Shown: piece by piece, positions 37,569 through 47,460 of the stretch
Position numbering within the stretch: position 1 is the stretch's first letter
Layout of the letters: every line of letters starts with the position of its first letter
Assembly (NCBI RefSeq): GCF_001550135.1
Contig: NZ_LRUE01000022.1
Span: 1-64,000 of the forward strand
Reading direction: 5' to 3'
DNA: 64,000 bases
Origin: Pseudoalteromonas shioyasakiensis
GTDB lineage: Bacteria > Pseudomonadota > Gammaproteobacteria > Enterobacterales > Alteromonadaceae
The notes under the pieces: model-generated
The model's input: the letters and a program-made list of their open reading frames with translations, nothing else
Databases searched by the model: none
Told to the model about the DNA's origin: nothing
Position numbers and translations under genes: made by a program

Positions 37569-38330
37569 CTATGGTGTAATTTTCGTTCCTACATGTTCGC
37601 CTTTTAATAAAGCGACTAAGTTCTCTGGCTTCAGCCAGCTTGAGATATACACACCACGTCGTAAATGTTGGGCAGCAAGAAGGCTGGTCTTTACTTTGAC
37701 CTCCATCCCGCCCTGAATGACTCCTTCAAGGATAAGTGTTTCGATTTGCTGCGTATTAAGTTGATGTAGAGGCTGCTTATTGGCATCAAGCACAGCTTCT
37801 ACGTCTGTCATAAAAATAAGTTCTGCATTAAGCTCTTTAGCGATAGCCGCTGCAGCTTCATCTGCATTGACGTTGTACCATTGGCCATCTTCCCCAAAGC
37901 CAATAGAGCTCACTAGGGGTAAACGACCTTGTTCAAGCATGCTAGGTAGCACGCTGTCACAACTACCTGAGCACTGACCTACTTGCGCCAATACTTTAAG
38001 TTTTTCAGATACCAGTACACCCGCTTCATAAAGGCTTAAACCCACAGGTTTGTGGCCAGCGCTGATTGCTTGGCTCATCAATTGTTTATTGGCACAACCG
38101 GCAAGAGCACCAACAATATATGGCATTTGCTCATTTGGGCTGATACGTAGACCTTGATGTTTTGCAGTCACAAAGCCGGCGTCTTTAAGCCAAGCATCCA
38201 CCAAGGCACCACCACCATGAACAATGACAAAGTTATCTTGTTGCTCAGAGGCTAAAACATCAAAAAGCGCTTTTGCGGCATCTGCGCTATTTAACACAGC
38301 ACCACCGACTTTAATGATCCAAGTTTTCAT
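37569..38330 (-). CDS. argB: acetylglutamate kinase
   Basis: Phosphorylates N-acetylglutamate, the second step of the pathway. The 253-residue protein has the amino-acid kinase start WIIKVGGAVL, IVHGGGALVDAWL near residue 38, and NVNADEAAAAIAKELNAELIFMTDVEAVL near 155-183. It is the short form without the extra N-terminal helix of arginine-sensitive kinases. It overlaps the end of argC by one base (TAATG), so translation is coupled. Confidence 0.95.
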   Translation of the reverse strand: MKTWIIKVGGAVLNSADAAKALFDVLASEQQDNFVIVHGGGALVDAWLKDAGFVTAKHQGLRISPNEQMPYIVGALAGCANKQLMSQAISAGHKPVGLSLYEAGVLVSEKLKVLAQVGQCSGSCDSVLPSMLEQGRLPLVSSIGFGEDGQWYNVNADEAAAAIAKELNAELIFMTDVEAVLDANKQPLHQLNTQQIETLILEGVIQGGMEVKVKTSLLAAQHLRRGVYISSWLKPENLVALLKGEHVGTKITP

Positions 38331-39340
38331 TACAGCGCTCCTACTAAGCCAGTATGGTGAGGTTCACCCATGGCTAAATTAATGCACTGTAATGCTTGCC
38401 CAGCGGCACCTTTTAGAAGGTTATCAATCGCTGACATAACGATGAGTTGCTCACCTTTTTGTTGCCATGCAATATCAACATATGGTTGTTTAGCTACGCC
38501 TTTAATGCTTGGAATTTTATTGCCAAGTAAACGAATTAAAGGCTCATTTGCTAACACTTGATATGCCGTGCTCACTTGCTCTGCAGTTACACCTGGTTTT
38601 AATTGCACATAAATAGTTTCTAAAATTCCACGGGGGAAGTTACCCAAATGTGGCGTGAATAGCACAGAGTGACCAAGGTGCTGCTCAATCTCAGGTGTGT
38701 GTCTGTGGTTAAACAAGCCATAAGGAGCAAGTGACACTTCGCAAAAGTGAGTATTAACACTGGCTTTTCTACCAGCGCCTGTAACACCTGACACCGCATT
38801 AACAATAATGGCTTGATCAGCTAATAAACCCGCTTCTTTAAGTGGTTTTAAAGAATTAAGTGCTGCTGTTGGGTAACAACCCGCTACAGCAACAAGGTTT
38901 GCTTTACTAATCGCATCGCTATTCCATTCAGCTAAACCATATGCTGCTTGCTCTAAAAGCTCAGGATGTTCATGTGCGAAACCGTAATAAGTTAGGTAAT
39001 CCTCATTCCCAGCTAAACGGAAACCACCAGATAGGTCGAATACTTTTTTACCCATGGCTAAAAATTGGGGAGCAAGATCAACACTGACCTTGTGATCTGT
39101 ACACAGGCATACATAGTCAGCATTGCTTTCGATATCTTTGTACGCTTCAGAAGTTAGAGGTTGCAGTGTGTACTCTAACAATCCAAGGTGCTCAGGGTAT
39201 AAATCGCTTAATAATTTACCTTTATCTAAACTCCCTTCAGACACATAACATGCTTTAAGGGTCAGTTTTGGATGCTTAGCAACTAAACTTGCCAGCTCTG
39301 CGCCGCTATAACCACTCGCGCCAATAATCACTACATTCAT
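38330..39340 (-). CDS. argC: N-acetyl-gamma-glutamyl-phosphate reductase
   Basis: NADPH-dependent third step of arginine synthesis. The 336-residue protein begins MNVVIIGASGYSGAEL (nucleotide-binding GASGYSGAEL), has the catalytic Cys in VAVAGCYPTAAL (about 155) and the family run HRHTPEIEQHLG near 210. It is the first gene of the argCBFGH(A) operon. The 221-base gap to divergent argE holds an ARG box and should carry both promoters. Confidence 0.96.
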   Translation of the reverse strand: MNVVIIGASGYSGAELASLVAKHPKLTLKACYVSEGSLDKGKLLSDLYPEHLGLLEYTLQPLTSEAYKDIESNADYVCLCTDHKVSVDLAPQFLAMGKKVFDLSGGFRLAGNEDYLTYYGFAHEHPELLEQAAYGLAEWNSDAISKANLVAVAGCYPTAALNSLKPLKEAGLLADQAIIVNAVSGVTGAGRKASVNTHFCEVSLAPYGLFNHRHTPEIEQHLGHSVLFTPHLGNFPRGILETIYVQLKPGVTAEQVSTAYQVLANEPLIRLLGNKIPSIKGVAKQPYVDIAWQQKGEQLIVMSAIDNLLKGAAGQALQCINLAMGEPHHTGLVGAL

Positions 39341-39486
39341 TGCTTACTTTTACCTATTAAATCTGTTTATCGATACGCCTAAAATTACTCGCTCAATTGC
39401 GAATAAAAACACTGTCTAAAGTAATGAAATCAGGTTATCGTCGTTTCGTGTTCATCGTACAGCTTTACTAATATTTATGCTTAAAA

Positions 39487-39504
39487 AGTGAATTGATATT
39501 CATC
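39487..39504. promoter_or_regulatory. ARG box (ArgR operator) between argC and argE
   Basis: AGTGAATTGATATTCATC contains the perfect ARG-box core TGAAT-tgat-ATTCA. It lies 57 bases before the argE start and 147 before the argC start, in the divergent control region as in E. coli and Moritella. A weaker palindrome (ATAAA-tact-TTTAT, 39505-39518) follows and could be a second half-site, though the usual spacing is not met. Confidence 0.75.
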
Positions 39505-39561
39505 ATAAATACTTTTATATTGTTATGCAATTAGATTGAATAATTATTTTTGGATTTTTTT

Positions 39562-40713
39562 ATGTCGCTACCCTCTTTTATATCTATGTATCAGCAGCTA
39601 ATTGCTGCCCCTTCAATTAGTGCGATTGAAGATTCTTTGTGCATGAGCAATAAAGGGGTTATTACCTTGCTCGCAAACTGGTGCGAAAGCCTTGGTTTTA
39701 CATGTGAAATCACAGAGCTTGAAAACGGTAAAGGCCGTTACAACTTATTAGCGAAGCGCGGTGAAGGAGATGGCGGTTTAATGCTTGCAGGTCATACTGA
39801 CACAGTGCCATTTGATGATAGCCGCTGGAATTACGATCCGTTTAAACTCAGCGAACATGACAATAAACTTTACGGTTTAGGTAGTATTGATATGAAGGGC
39901 TTTTTTGCCTTTGTATTGCAAGCAATTAGTGAGCTCGATGAAACTAAACAAACAGAGCCACTATTAATTTTAGCCACAGCCGATGAAGAAACCACAATGG
40001 CCGGTGCACAACAAATTTGCCGCCACCCAGACTTAAAACCAGCGCGCTGTATTATTGGTGAGCCAACTGATATGACACCAGTATTTACTCATAAAGGCCA
40101 TATGAGTACAGCGATCCGAGTAATTGGTCGCTCAGGCCATAGTTCAGATCCTGAACGTGGTTTAAACGCCATCGAAGTCATGCATAAAATGATTACAAAA
40201 TTGTTAATCATCAAAGAAGAATTAAAGAATAAATATTCAGTTGAGCACTTTGAAATTCCGTACCCTACTTTGAACCTTGGCCATATCCATGGTGGCGATA
40301 ATGCCAACCGCATTTGTGGCTGCTGTGAAATGCACATTGATATGCGGCCTTTACCTGGTTTAAGTGTGCAAGAACTACAAGCGATTTTGCTAACAGCCGC
40401 AGAAGAGATTAATGCCCAATACCCAAATGCAGTGAGCGTTATCGACATGCATGAACCTATCCCAGCATTTAGTGGTAGCACTGATACAGCATTAGTAAAA
40501 CTGGCCGAAAAAATCTCGGGTCAACCAGCTGTCGCTGTAAACTATTGTACCGAAGCTCCTTTTATTCAACAGCTTGGCTGTGAAACCATCGTCATGGGAC
40601 CTGGCTCAATTAACCAAGCCCACCAGCCAGATGAGTTTTTGGCGATGGAAAAAATAAAACCTTCGCAAGCTATTATCAGTGACATGATTAAAGCAAGCTG
40701 CTTTAGCGAATAG
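39562..40713 (+). CDS. argE: acetylornithine deacetylase
   Basis: Releases acetate from N-acetylornithine in the linear arginine pathway. The start is ATG at 39562 (the frame opens at TTG 39550), giving 383 residues that begin [19 protein letters not shown] like E. coli ArgE. The M20 metallopeptidase signatures are present: [39 protein letters not shown] and IGEPT. It is divergent from argC across the ARG-box region. With argE and the ArgA-like domain both present, this bacterium has a complete set for the linear route. Confidence 0.96.
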   Translation: MSLPSFISMYQQLIAAPSISAIEDSLCMSNKGVITLLANWCESLGFTCEITELENGKGRYNLLAKRGEGDGGLMLAGHTDTVPFDDSRWNYDPFKLSEHDNKLYGLGSIDMKGFFAFVLQAISELDETKQTEPLLILATADEETTMAGAQQICRHPDLKPARCIIGEPTDMTPVFTHKGHMSTAIRVIGRSGHSSDPERGLNAIEVMHKMITKLLIIKEELKNKYSVEHFEIPYPTLNLGHIHGGDNANRICGCCEMHIDMRPLPGLSVQELQAILLTAAEEINAQYPNAVSVIDMHEPIPAFSGSTDTALVKLAEKISGQPAVAVNYCTEAPFIQQLGCETIVMGPGSINQAHQPDEFLAMEKIKPSQAIISDMIKASCFSE

Positions 40714-40733
40714 GAGCATCACGCTCCCTTTTC
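40713..40733 (+). terminator. weak terminator after argE
   Basis: Five-base stem GGAGC/GCTCC with loop ATCAC, followed by CTTTTCT, directly after the argE stop. Confidence 0.45.
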
Positions 40734-42373
40734 TAATCCATATACTTACTCAAGTACTTTTTAAATACCGGATCAGTTTTCGCCAGCTCTTTTTGCTCCG
40801 CTAAAATATCTTTTAGAATTGCTTTAGAGGTTAACGGGTTGGCTAATACAACGCGAAATACCACGGTGGGTTGATGGTCATATTTTGCAGGAGTTAAACG
40901 AGTACGCGATACAAAAGAACGACCCGCTTCACGCTGACGCTTTTGCATGCTTGCAGTAAAGCGATTCAACGAAGCGTAAATATCTAATTTCGTTTCTTCG
41001 TCAGCATCTTTAAGCTTCGCTTGGATTTCTTTTGGTACGTAACGATAGGTTAATAAGCAAAGCTCAGGCTCTGAGATTAACTCAAAGTCTTCATCCTGCT
41101 TGATCATGTCGGCAAAAGTGCGGGCTTTCACGATACTGCGATCAATTAGCATCTCGTAGCCTTTACGGCCAATAACACGTAAGCAAGCATGCACTAACAT
41201 TGCCATACCAGGGCGGCTGCCCTCAAGGGTATGACTGCCTAAATCTTTTGAGCCTTTACGAAGAATATATTCCGCATGATGCTCAATAGCATCCGTCGCA
41301 GCTGGGTCTTTAAATAACACCAGACCAGCCCCCATTGGTACATACATTTGTTTGTGTGCATCAATGGTTATTGAATCAGCACGTTCGATACCGCTCAATA
41401 GGTGGCGGTAATTTGAAGATAATAAGGTTGAACCACCCCATGCAGCATCGACATGAAAATGACAGCCAAGTTCTTCGCTCAAATCAGCCATTTCATTTAG
41501 TGGATCTATGCTGCCTGTTTCAGTCGTCCCTGCAACACCCACAAGTGCCATTACCTTAATGCCAGAGGCTTCAAGCTCATGGGCCTTTTTACGCATCGCA
41601 TCGACATCAACTTTATTATTTTCGCCGGTTGCAATTGCGACAATGTTATCGCGACCAATACCCAGTAAATCAACGGTTTTGCCTAATGAGTAATGGCCTC
41701 GCTCAGAAACAAGCACAGCTAAGCCTTTATAACCATAATGCAGCATTCCAGCGATTAAACCCTGTGCAGCAATACCTTTATAGTCACCATCCGCTTTTAA
41801 TAAACGGTTGCGGGCTATCCATAAAGCAGTAATGTTAGCGACAGTGCCACCTGAACAAAATGCGCCTAATGACGTTTTCGCACTGTGCATCCATTTACTA
41901 TAAAAGCTGTCGTCCTCACCATAAGCAAGGTGATGCATCATGCCCAAAACTTGTCTTTCTAGAGGCGTAAATGCCTTTGAAGTTTCAATTTTTACTAGGT
42001 TTTGGTTAAGACCGACCATTAACTTAGAAAGCGGTAACACAAAATGCGGTAATGCTGAGGTCATATGGCCAATAAAGCTCGGCGCAGCGGTATGAACAGA
42101 ATGAGCAACCAACTGCTCCATAATGTCTTGAGCATAGTCAGATACAAAGGTCGGCTCTTCTGGAATAGTAGCCGTTTGAAAGTCTTTTTCAATTTCGTGC
42201 AAAGGCTTTTCGATAGCAGCTATGTTCTCATTTAAGAACCCTGCTAAGTTGCTAGAAATTTCAGATTCGATTTTACTTAATGTCGAGTCTGGTGCTTCTG
42301 GCACCGTAAAAATACGAATCAAGCTTTCTTTAGAGGCGACGGCACAACGCTTTTGATCCATCCTAATACCCAT
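40733..42373 (-). CDS. panP: pyridoxal-dependent aspartate 1-decarboxylase
   Basis: Group II decarboxylase related to glutamate decarboxylase. In gammaproteobacteria without PanD this family (TIGR03799) makes beta-alanine from aspartate for pantothenate. The 546-residue protein has an N-terminal FTVPEAPDSTLSKIESEIS region, the PLP-fold HVDAAWGG, and the PLP lysine in SITIDAHKQMYVP. The first ATG is at 42373; an in-frame ATG at 42361 (MDQKRCAVASKES) is possible. Pathway neighbours panE and coaD are elsewhere in the window. Gene is single and divergent from the GGDEF-EAL gene. Confidence 0.92.
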   Translation of the reverse strand: MGIRMDQKRCAVASKESLIRIFTVPEAPDSTLSKIESEISSNLAGFLNENIAAIEKPLHEIEKDFQTATIPEEPTFVSDYAQDIMEQLVAHSVHTAAPSFIGHMTSALPHFVLPLSKLMVGLNQNLVKIETSKAFTPLERQVLGMMHHLAYGEDDSFYSKWMHSAKTSLGAFCSGGTVANITALWIARNRLLKADGDYKGIAAQGLIAGMLHYGYKGLAVLVSERGHYSLGKTVDLLGIGRDNIVAIATGENNKVDVDAMRKKAHELEASGIKVMALVGVAGTTETGSIDPLNEMADLSEELGCHFHVDAAWGGSTLLSSNYRHLLSGIERADSITIDAHKQMYVPMGAGLVLFKDPAATDAIEHHAEYILRKGSKDLGSHTLEGSRPGMAMLVHACLRVIGRKGYEMLIDRSIVKARTFADMIKQDEDFELISEPELCLLTYRYVPKEIQAKLKDADEETKLDIYASLNRFTASMQKRQREAGRSFVSRTRLTPAKYDHQPTVVFRVVLANPLTSKAILKDILAEQKELAKTDPVFKKYLSKYMD

Positions 42374-42609
42374 AATTAGCAGCTAAAAATGCACCCGATG
42401 ATGGGACATCTGGGTAAGCACTTTTGCGGCACTGTTTCTACGAAATTGGCTAACTTTACTGGAATATCACGAAAATGTCTCGCATAAAGCAAAAAAGCGC
42501 TAATTTCGATGACAAAAAAGTGATCGGTTAATGAAATTTGCAGTCATTTTATACTATCAGACACGCTTTTTTTGAGTATAATCAAACGATAACTGCTAAG
42601 GGAACCTCT

Positions 42610-44460
42610 ATGCCCAAAGGAATGCAAAAAACCAGCTGGCTGCTATATGGCTTCGCCGCATTTTTTATTAGCTTATTTGGCTATATCTATTACACCTATG
42701 AAACCACGCGTAGTGAGATCATGGAAAATATCGATACCAAACTGCTTAATGCCGCGGTCAGTGTCAAACATATCCTAGGTGATGACTATCACAATATAGT
42801 TAATGCGGGCTTACCAATCTCTTCGGCAATATATAAAGACAAAAGCCGAGCCCTATCTGAGTATGCAAAACAAATGCAGCTTGCCTATGTGTACGCAATG
42901 GTACTGCGCGACGGCAAAGTCTACTTTAGTGCGTCGAGTTACACGCAAAAAGATCAAAACAATGGCCGCGTAACACAGTTTCTAGATGCCTACCCCGAAG
43001 CGACAGAACTTAACAAAGAAGCTTTTTTTTCAACAGAGCCTGTATTTGAGGTATCAAAAGATCAATGGGGCTATTTTAAAAGCATCTTTGTCACTTTTGT
43101 CGATGATAATGGTCACACCTATATAACGGGTGCCGACATAACCATTAGTGACTTAAATCAGCAACTGCAGCACAGTGTGACCCGTGCAATGATCACAGGC
43201 TGTTTCTTTTTCTTTATTGCAGCGCTAATTGCTGGGCTGTATTTTTTACAACTAAAACGCTCCCTCTCAACAGATGCCCGCACCGGCTTTGCTAACCATG
43301 TCGCGCTGGAATACTACATAAAGAAAACCACCAAACACCGTATGGAGCTAGCAGTTATTGCCATTAATGAGTTAGAAGATATTAGCAGTTTTTATGGCAC
43401 TGAAGTGAGCGACAAAGTAATGGGTAACTTGCTTAGCTATTTTCAATCAAGGATGCCTAGCGAAGGGTTTGTCTATCGATTAGCAACGAATAAAATTGCG
43501 CTATTACGAACGCATAGTGATGAGCGTAATATCGATGATGTTATTAATGCTTTTAACTATGCAATTCCTGCGTTGAAAGAGCCTTATATCTACGTGAGCT
43601 TGTATGCAGGTATTGCTACAGGTAATAAATTAATGCTGATTGAAAATGCCCATGTTGCGCTGCAGCAAGCAAAGCTTAATAATCAGCGTATTGTACGTTA
43701 TGAAAATGTGTTTAAGCAGGTTGAAGAGAAATTTAGAAGCAATGTTACGCTTGCCAAAGAAGTAAAAGAAGCCTTCGATAACAATCGCATCGTACCTTAC
43801 TTTCAAGCGGTCTATAATAACCAAAGCAAACACATTGACCATTATCAATGCCTAGCCAGAATGGCCAGTGCTACAGGTCGTATTCATGCGCCAGATTACT
43901 TTATGATGGTGCTAAAGCGCTCACGTATGGACGGTCTTTTAAGGCGCACCATGTTTACTCGCTGCATTGAGCAGTTTAGGAAAACCAATGTGCGATGGAG
44001 TATCAACATTACCGCACAAGATATTCTCGACCCAAGCTTAAGCGAGTTTTTAGAGTTACAACTTAGGCGCTATCCGCAGCCTCATAATATTATTTTTCAG
44101 TTTTATGAGCGTGATGCCATTGCTTACTTTAGTGAAGTAAAAACCTTTATTAACACCCTAAAAAATAAAGGTGCTCAGGTTATTATCAATGAATTCGGCG
44201 CGGGCTTTTCAAACTTACCCCACATTAGAAAGCTAGAAATTGATGGCTTGAAGCTAGATAAAGGGTTGGTGAGCCAAATTCATACCAATACTGATAACTA
44301 TCTGTTTATTGAAAACTTGGTGAAATATGCTCAGCAATTAAAGTTAGATGTAATTGCTGAGCAAGTTGATAACGAACAAATAGCTGACGCGCTTGCTCGA
44401 GCGGGTGTTACTTTAATGCAAGGGAGTCACTTTGCACCACCGACCCCCTATATTCATTAA
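42610..44460 (+). CDS. membrane protein with degenerate GGDEF and EAL domains
   Basis: The start is ATG at 42610, with AAGGGA upstream; the frame opens 24 codons earlier. The 616-residue protein has a membrane helix (about 9-27), a periplasmic sensor domain (about 30-195), a second helix (about 197-220), a GGDEF domain (about 225-365) and an EAL domain (about 375-612). The GGDEF motif is replaced by LATNKI and the EAL motif by QCL; the DDFG loop reads NEFG. The protein should neither make nor break cyclic di-GMP and may act as a receptor, like LapD. The 3' end overlaps the convergent methyltransferase by four bases. Confidence 0.88.
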   Translation: MPKGMQKTSWLLYGFAAFFISLFGYIYYTYETTRSEIMENIDTKLLNAAVSVKHILGDDYHNIVNAGLPISSAIYKDKSRALSEYAKQMQLAYVYAMVLRDGKVYFSASSYTQKDQNNGRVTQFLDAYPEATELNKEAFFSTEPVFEVSKDQWGYFKSIFVTFVDDNGHTYITGADITISDLNQQLQHSVTRAMITGCFFFFIAALIAGLYFLQLKRSLSTDARTGFANHVALEYYIKKTTKHRMELAVIAINELEDISSFYGTEVSDKVMGNLLSYFQSRMPSEGFVYRLATNKIALLRTHSDERNIDDVINAFNYAIPALKEPYIYVSLYAGIATGNKLMLIENAHVALQQAKLNNQRIVRYENVFKQVEEKFRSNVTLAKEVKEAFDNNRIVPYFQAVYNNQSKHIDHYQCLARMASATGRIHAPDYFMMVLKRSRMDGLLRRTMFTRCIEQFRKTNVRWSINITAQDILDPSLSEFLELQLRRYPQPHNIIFQFYERDAIAYFSEVKTFINTLKNKGAQVIINEFGAGFSNLPHIRKLEIDGLKLDKGLVSQIHTNTDNYLFIENLVKYAQQLKLDVIAEQVDNEQIADALARAGVTLMQGSHFAPPTPYIH

Positions 44461-45122
44461 AGGTTGATCACCAAACGGTGACTTTGTTGACCACTGGCCC
44501 AATATTTACGTTCGAATGGAGTAATTGCAGTATCGCTTTCATACAGCTCAACATCGCACTTATGCCCTGCAAGCTCTAATGAGCGAGCAAACTCTTTTAC
44601 GTATATATCCCAGTTGCTTCTCAGCTCTAAGCGGCCGCCTAATTTAACGATATACGGAAAAATTGCAGCGCCGTGCCAGCGTCTTTGCAAGTGCTTTGCT
44701 TTTGGCCAAGGGTTTGGATACAACAAGTAATGATGACTCGGTTGCCAGTTTGCAGCCACCGCTAAGCGCCAAAAATCATTTAAATCAGCTTGTACTAAAA
44801 TGTACTGCCCTGCATCTGTTTGCTTGTATTCAATATCATGCTTATCTAAACGATGTGATGACTTATCAATACCAATCACCAATGCATCAGGGTGACGTTT
44901 AGCTAAGTTAGCGGTGCTTTCACCCACACCACAACACGAATCAAGAATAATAGGCCCGTTAAATGCCTGCACCTTTTCGTTTACCTGATCAAAAGCTGCT
45001 TGCGTATGCTCTGCAATCGGCTTTTTAAATTCAGCACTTAAGTGCTTTAAAACAATTTCGTCTAGCTTTTCATGTAAGCCAGGTTGATTCGATACAATAC
45101 TTCTCGAATTTGCATCCGTCAT
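44457..45122 (-). CDS. SAM-dependent methyltransferase, TrmB-like
   Basis: A 221-residue Rossmann-fold methyltransferase. The SAM-binding motif ILDSCCGVGESTANLAKRHPD and the later YPNPWPKAKHLQRRWHG resemble TrmB, the tRNA guanine-46 N7 methyltransferase (FPDPWxKxRHxKRR in E. coli). The Asp of that motif is Asn here and the N-terminal part differs, so it may be a TrmB paralogue with another substrate. It overlaps the ABC permease gene's stop by one base at 45122 and sits at the end of that operon. Confidence 0.8.
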   Translation of the reverse strand: MTDANSRSIVSNQPGLHEKLDEIVLKHLSAEFKKPIAEHTQAAFDQVNEKVQAFNGPIILDSCCGVGESTANLAKRHPDALVIGIDKSSHRLDKHDIEYKQTDAGQYILVQADLNDFWRLAVAANWQPSHHYLLYPNPWPKAKHLQRRWHGAAIFPYIVKLGGRLELRSNWDIYVKEFARSLELAGHKCDVELYESDTAITPFERKYWASGQQSHRLVINL

Positions 45123-45889
45123 TAGTGTCTAAGCCCCACACCACGTTTAATAAGGGTTAATGCTAACGTAAATAAACCCACAATAAATAAACCAAGTACA
45201 CCAAATGCTACCGATAAATCGACATCAGACACACCTAAGAAACCATATCTAAATGCATTCACCATATAAATAATTGGGTTTACTTGCGATACGCCTTGCC
45301 AAAATTCTGGCAACAAGGTGATAGAGTAAAACACCCCACCGAGATAAGTCAGCGGCGTTAAAATAAAGGTCGGGATAATACTAATATCATCAAAGCTATT
45401 AGCATAAATTGCATTGATAAGTCCACCTAACGCAAATACAGCCGACGTTAAAATAACCGTAGCCATAATCACAAAAATATTATGAATTTGAATATCAACA
45501 AATAGCAAAGAGACACAGGTAACAATTAAACCAACCAGCATACCTCGTGTCATACCACCGCCCATGTAGCCAAGTACAATGATGTAGTTTGGCACTGGTG
45601 CAACTAAGAGCTCTTCAATGCTTTTTTGAAATTTAGTCGAATAAAAACTCGAGGCAACATTCGAGTAAGAGTTGGTGATCACCGACATCATAATCAGACC
45701 TGGGACAATAAACTCCATATAACTAAAGCCACCCATATCACCGATACGAGAACCAATCAGATTACCAAAAATCACAAAATACAGGCTCATCGTGATTGCC
45801 GGCGGAACTAAGGTTTGCACCCAAATACGTAAAAAGCGAATACACTCTTTGATCCAAATACTTTTTAGCGCTACTCCATATTTAAACAT
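45122..45889 (-). CDS. ABC-2 type transporter permease (YadH-like)
   Basis: A 255-residue inner-membrane protein with about six helices, the ABC-2 type fold of export permeases (YMEFIVPGLIMMSVITNSYSNVASSFYSTKFQKSIEELLVAPV). PLTYLGGVFYSITLLPEFW is the usual late-helix motif of this family. It is the partner of the ATPase gene that ends where it starts (shared base 45889). The E. coli pair YadGH is the closest by name; the substrate is unknown. Confidence 0.9.
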   Translation of the reverse strand: MFKYGVALKSIWIKECIRFLRIWVQTLVPPAITMSLYFVIFGNLIGSRIGDMGGFSYMEFIVPGLIMMSVITNSYSNVASSFYSTKFQKSIEELLVAPVPNYIIVLGYMGGGMTRGMLVGLIVTCVSLLFVDIQIHNIFVIMATVILTSAVFALGGLINAIYANSFDDISIIPTFILTPLTYLGGVFYSITLLPEFWQGVSQVNPIIYMVNAFRYGFLGVSDVDLSVAFGVLGLFIVGLFTLALTLIKRGVGLRH

Positions 45890-46818
45890 TATTCGCCTCG
45901 CCCTTGTTCTAATAACCCTACAAACAGCTCTTCTAAACGGTTTGCTTTATTTCGCATACTCAGCACAGTATTACCTTGTTCAGTCAGCGCACTAAACACC
46001 TGGTTTAAGCCCTGTGACTTCGCCACTTCAACTTCTAAAGTGTGATCATCGGTCAGTGTGTATTTATAACCTTCAATGCTAATTGGCTGCACTGGTTGCT
46101 TTAAATCAAGTACGAAAGTTTCTTTATCAAGCTTGGCAAGTAACGCTTTAATGGTGGTGTTTTCAACAATCACACCACTGTCGATAATCGCGATGTTTTT
46201 ACATAACAGCTCGGCTTCTTCTAGATAATGGGTGGTCAAGATGATGGTCACACCTTGCTTATTAATCTCGCGAAGAAAATCCCACATAGAGCGGCGTAGC
46301 TCAATATCAACACCCGCTGTTGGTTCATCTAAAATGAGTAATTTAGGTTCATGCATCAGTGCACGAGCAATCATTAAACGGCGTTTCATACCACCTGAAA
46401 GGGTGCGCGCTTGTTTATCTTTTTTCTCAAATAAACCTAGCTGCTTTAAGTATTTTTCAGCACGCTCATGCGCCAGCTTTCTTGGTACACCGTAATAGCC
46501 TGCTTGGTTAACCAAAATTTGATTTAGTGTTTCAAACTGACTGAAATTAAATTCTTGCGGTACTAAGCCAAGTTCAGACTTAGCAGCTTCAAGGTCTGTA
46601 TCAATATCGTGACCAAATACCTGGACACGACCGGCACTTTTATTCACTAACGATGAGATAACACCAATAGTGGTTGATTTACCTGCCCCGTTTGGTCCAA
46701 GTAAGGCAAAGAAGTCGCCTTGCTGAACTTGTAAATCAATGCCTTTTACGGCTTCAACACCATTTTTATAAACCTTTTTTAGGCCTTCAATATTTAATGC
46801 GATCGTTTTTTCGCTCAC
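45889..46818 (-). CDS. ABC transporter ATP-binding protein (YadG-like)
   Basis: ATPase of the export system formed with the permease that follows. The GTG at 46818 is chosen because it forms a GTGA overlap with the ubiX stop and has GGAGAGGG eight bases upstream; a TTG at 46842 is the first possible codon. The 309-residue protein has Walker [12 protein letters not shown], the ABC signature [16 protein letters not shown], and Walker [15 protein letters not shown]-terminal extension of about 80 residues is common in this subfamily. Confidence 0.92.
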   Translation of the reverse strand: MSEKTIALNIEGLKKVYKNGVEAVKGIDLQVQQGDFFALLGPNGAGKSTTIGVISSLVNKSAGRVQVFGHDIDTDLEAAKSELGLVPQEFNFSQFETLNQILVNQAGYYGVPRKLAHERAEKYLKQLGLFEKKDKQARTLSGGMKRRLMIARALMHEPKLLILDEPTAGVDIELRRSMWDFLREINKQGVTIILTTHYLEEAELLCKNIAIIDSGVIVENTTIKALLAKLDKETFVLDLKQPVQPISIEGYKYTLTDDHTLEVEVAKSQGLNQVFSALTEQGNTVLSMRNKANRLEELFVGLLEQGRGE

Positions 46819-47438
46819 TGTTTGCCCTCTCCATAACCCCAACGTTTCGTCAAAGTATGTTCAATGTTTAAATGATCTAAAATTCGCGCCACCATAAAAT
46901 CAACCAAATCTGAAATCTGCTCTGGTTGATGATAAAACCCCGGTGCCGCAGGCATAATAGTTACGCCTAGTCGTGCTAGCTTCAGCATGTTTTCAAGGTG
47001 GATTTCGCTAAATGGCGTTTCACGCGGAACTAAAATCAGCTGCCCACGCTCTTTAATAACCACGTCAGCAGCGCGTTCGAGTAAGTTATCTGATGCCCCG
47101 ACCGCAATTGCAGATACTGAACCTGCACTACAAGGGCATACCACCATTTTTTTCGGCGCAGCTGAGCCGGATGCAACTGGGCTAAACCAGTTGTCTTTAC
47201 CAAATACTTTAAGTTGCTCAGGAGCGGCATTAAAAAGTGTACTCAGCTGCTCTGTCGCTTTGTCTTCATTACCTGAAAGTTTGATATTCGATTCTGTATC
47301 AAAGACCACTCTTGCCGCACTTGAGATCAGTACATACACCTGAAACTGCTGTTCAAGTAATACTTCTAATAACCTTAAGCCATAAGGGGCCCCTGAGGCA
47401 CCACTAAAAGCTAACGTTATTTTATCTTTAAATTGCAT
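46815..47438 (-). CDS. ubiX: flavin prenyltransferase
   Basis: Makes the prenylated FMN cofactor used by the decarboxylase UbiD in ubiquinone synthesis. Start chosen at ATG 47438, preceded by GGAG nine bases upstream; the frame opens twelve codons earlier inside mpl. The 207-residue protein begins [25 protein letters not shown], and has [33 protein letters not shown] and [16 protein letters not shown], the UbiX signatures. It lies 22 bases after mpl and overlaps the ABC ATPase start. Confidence 0.94.
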   Translation of the reverse strand: MQFKDKITLAFSGASGAPYGLRLLEVLLEQQFQVYVLISSAARVVFDTESNIKLSGNEDKATEQLSTLFNAAPEQLKVFGKDNWFSPVASGSAAPKKMVVCPCSAGSVSAIAVGASDNLLERAADVVIKERGQLILVPRETPFSEIHLENMLKLARLGVTIMPAAPGFYHQPEQISDLVDFMVARILDHLNIEHTLTKRWGYGEGKQ

Positions 47439-47460
47439 ACAGTTAAGCTCCGTATACTGG

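Noticed and set aside
39505..39525. Second ARG box next to the first
   Set aside because: Only ATAAA/TTTAT is symmetric, and the centre-to-centre distance is 16 bases instead of the usual 21, so I did not list it as a separate site.
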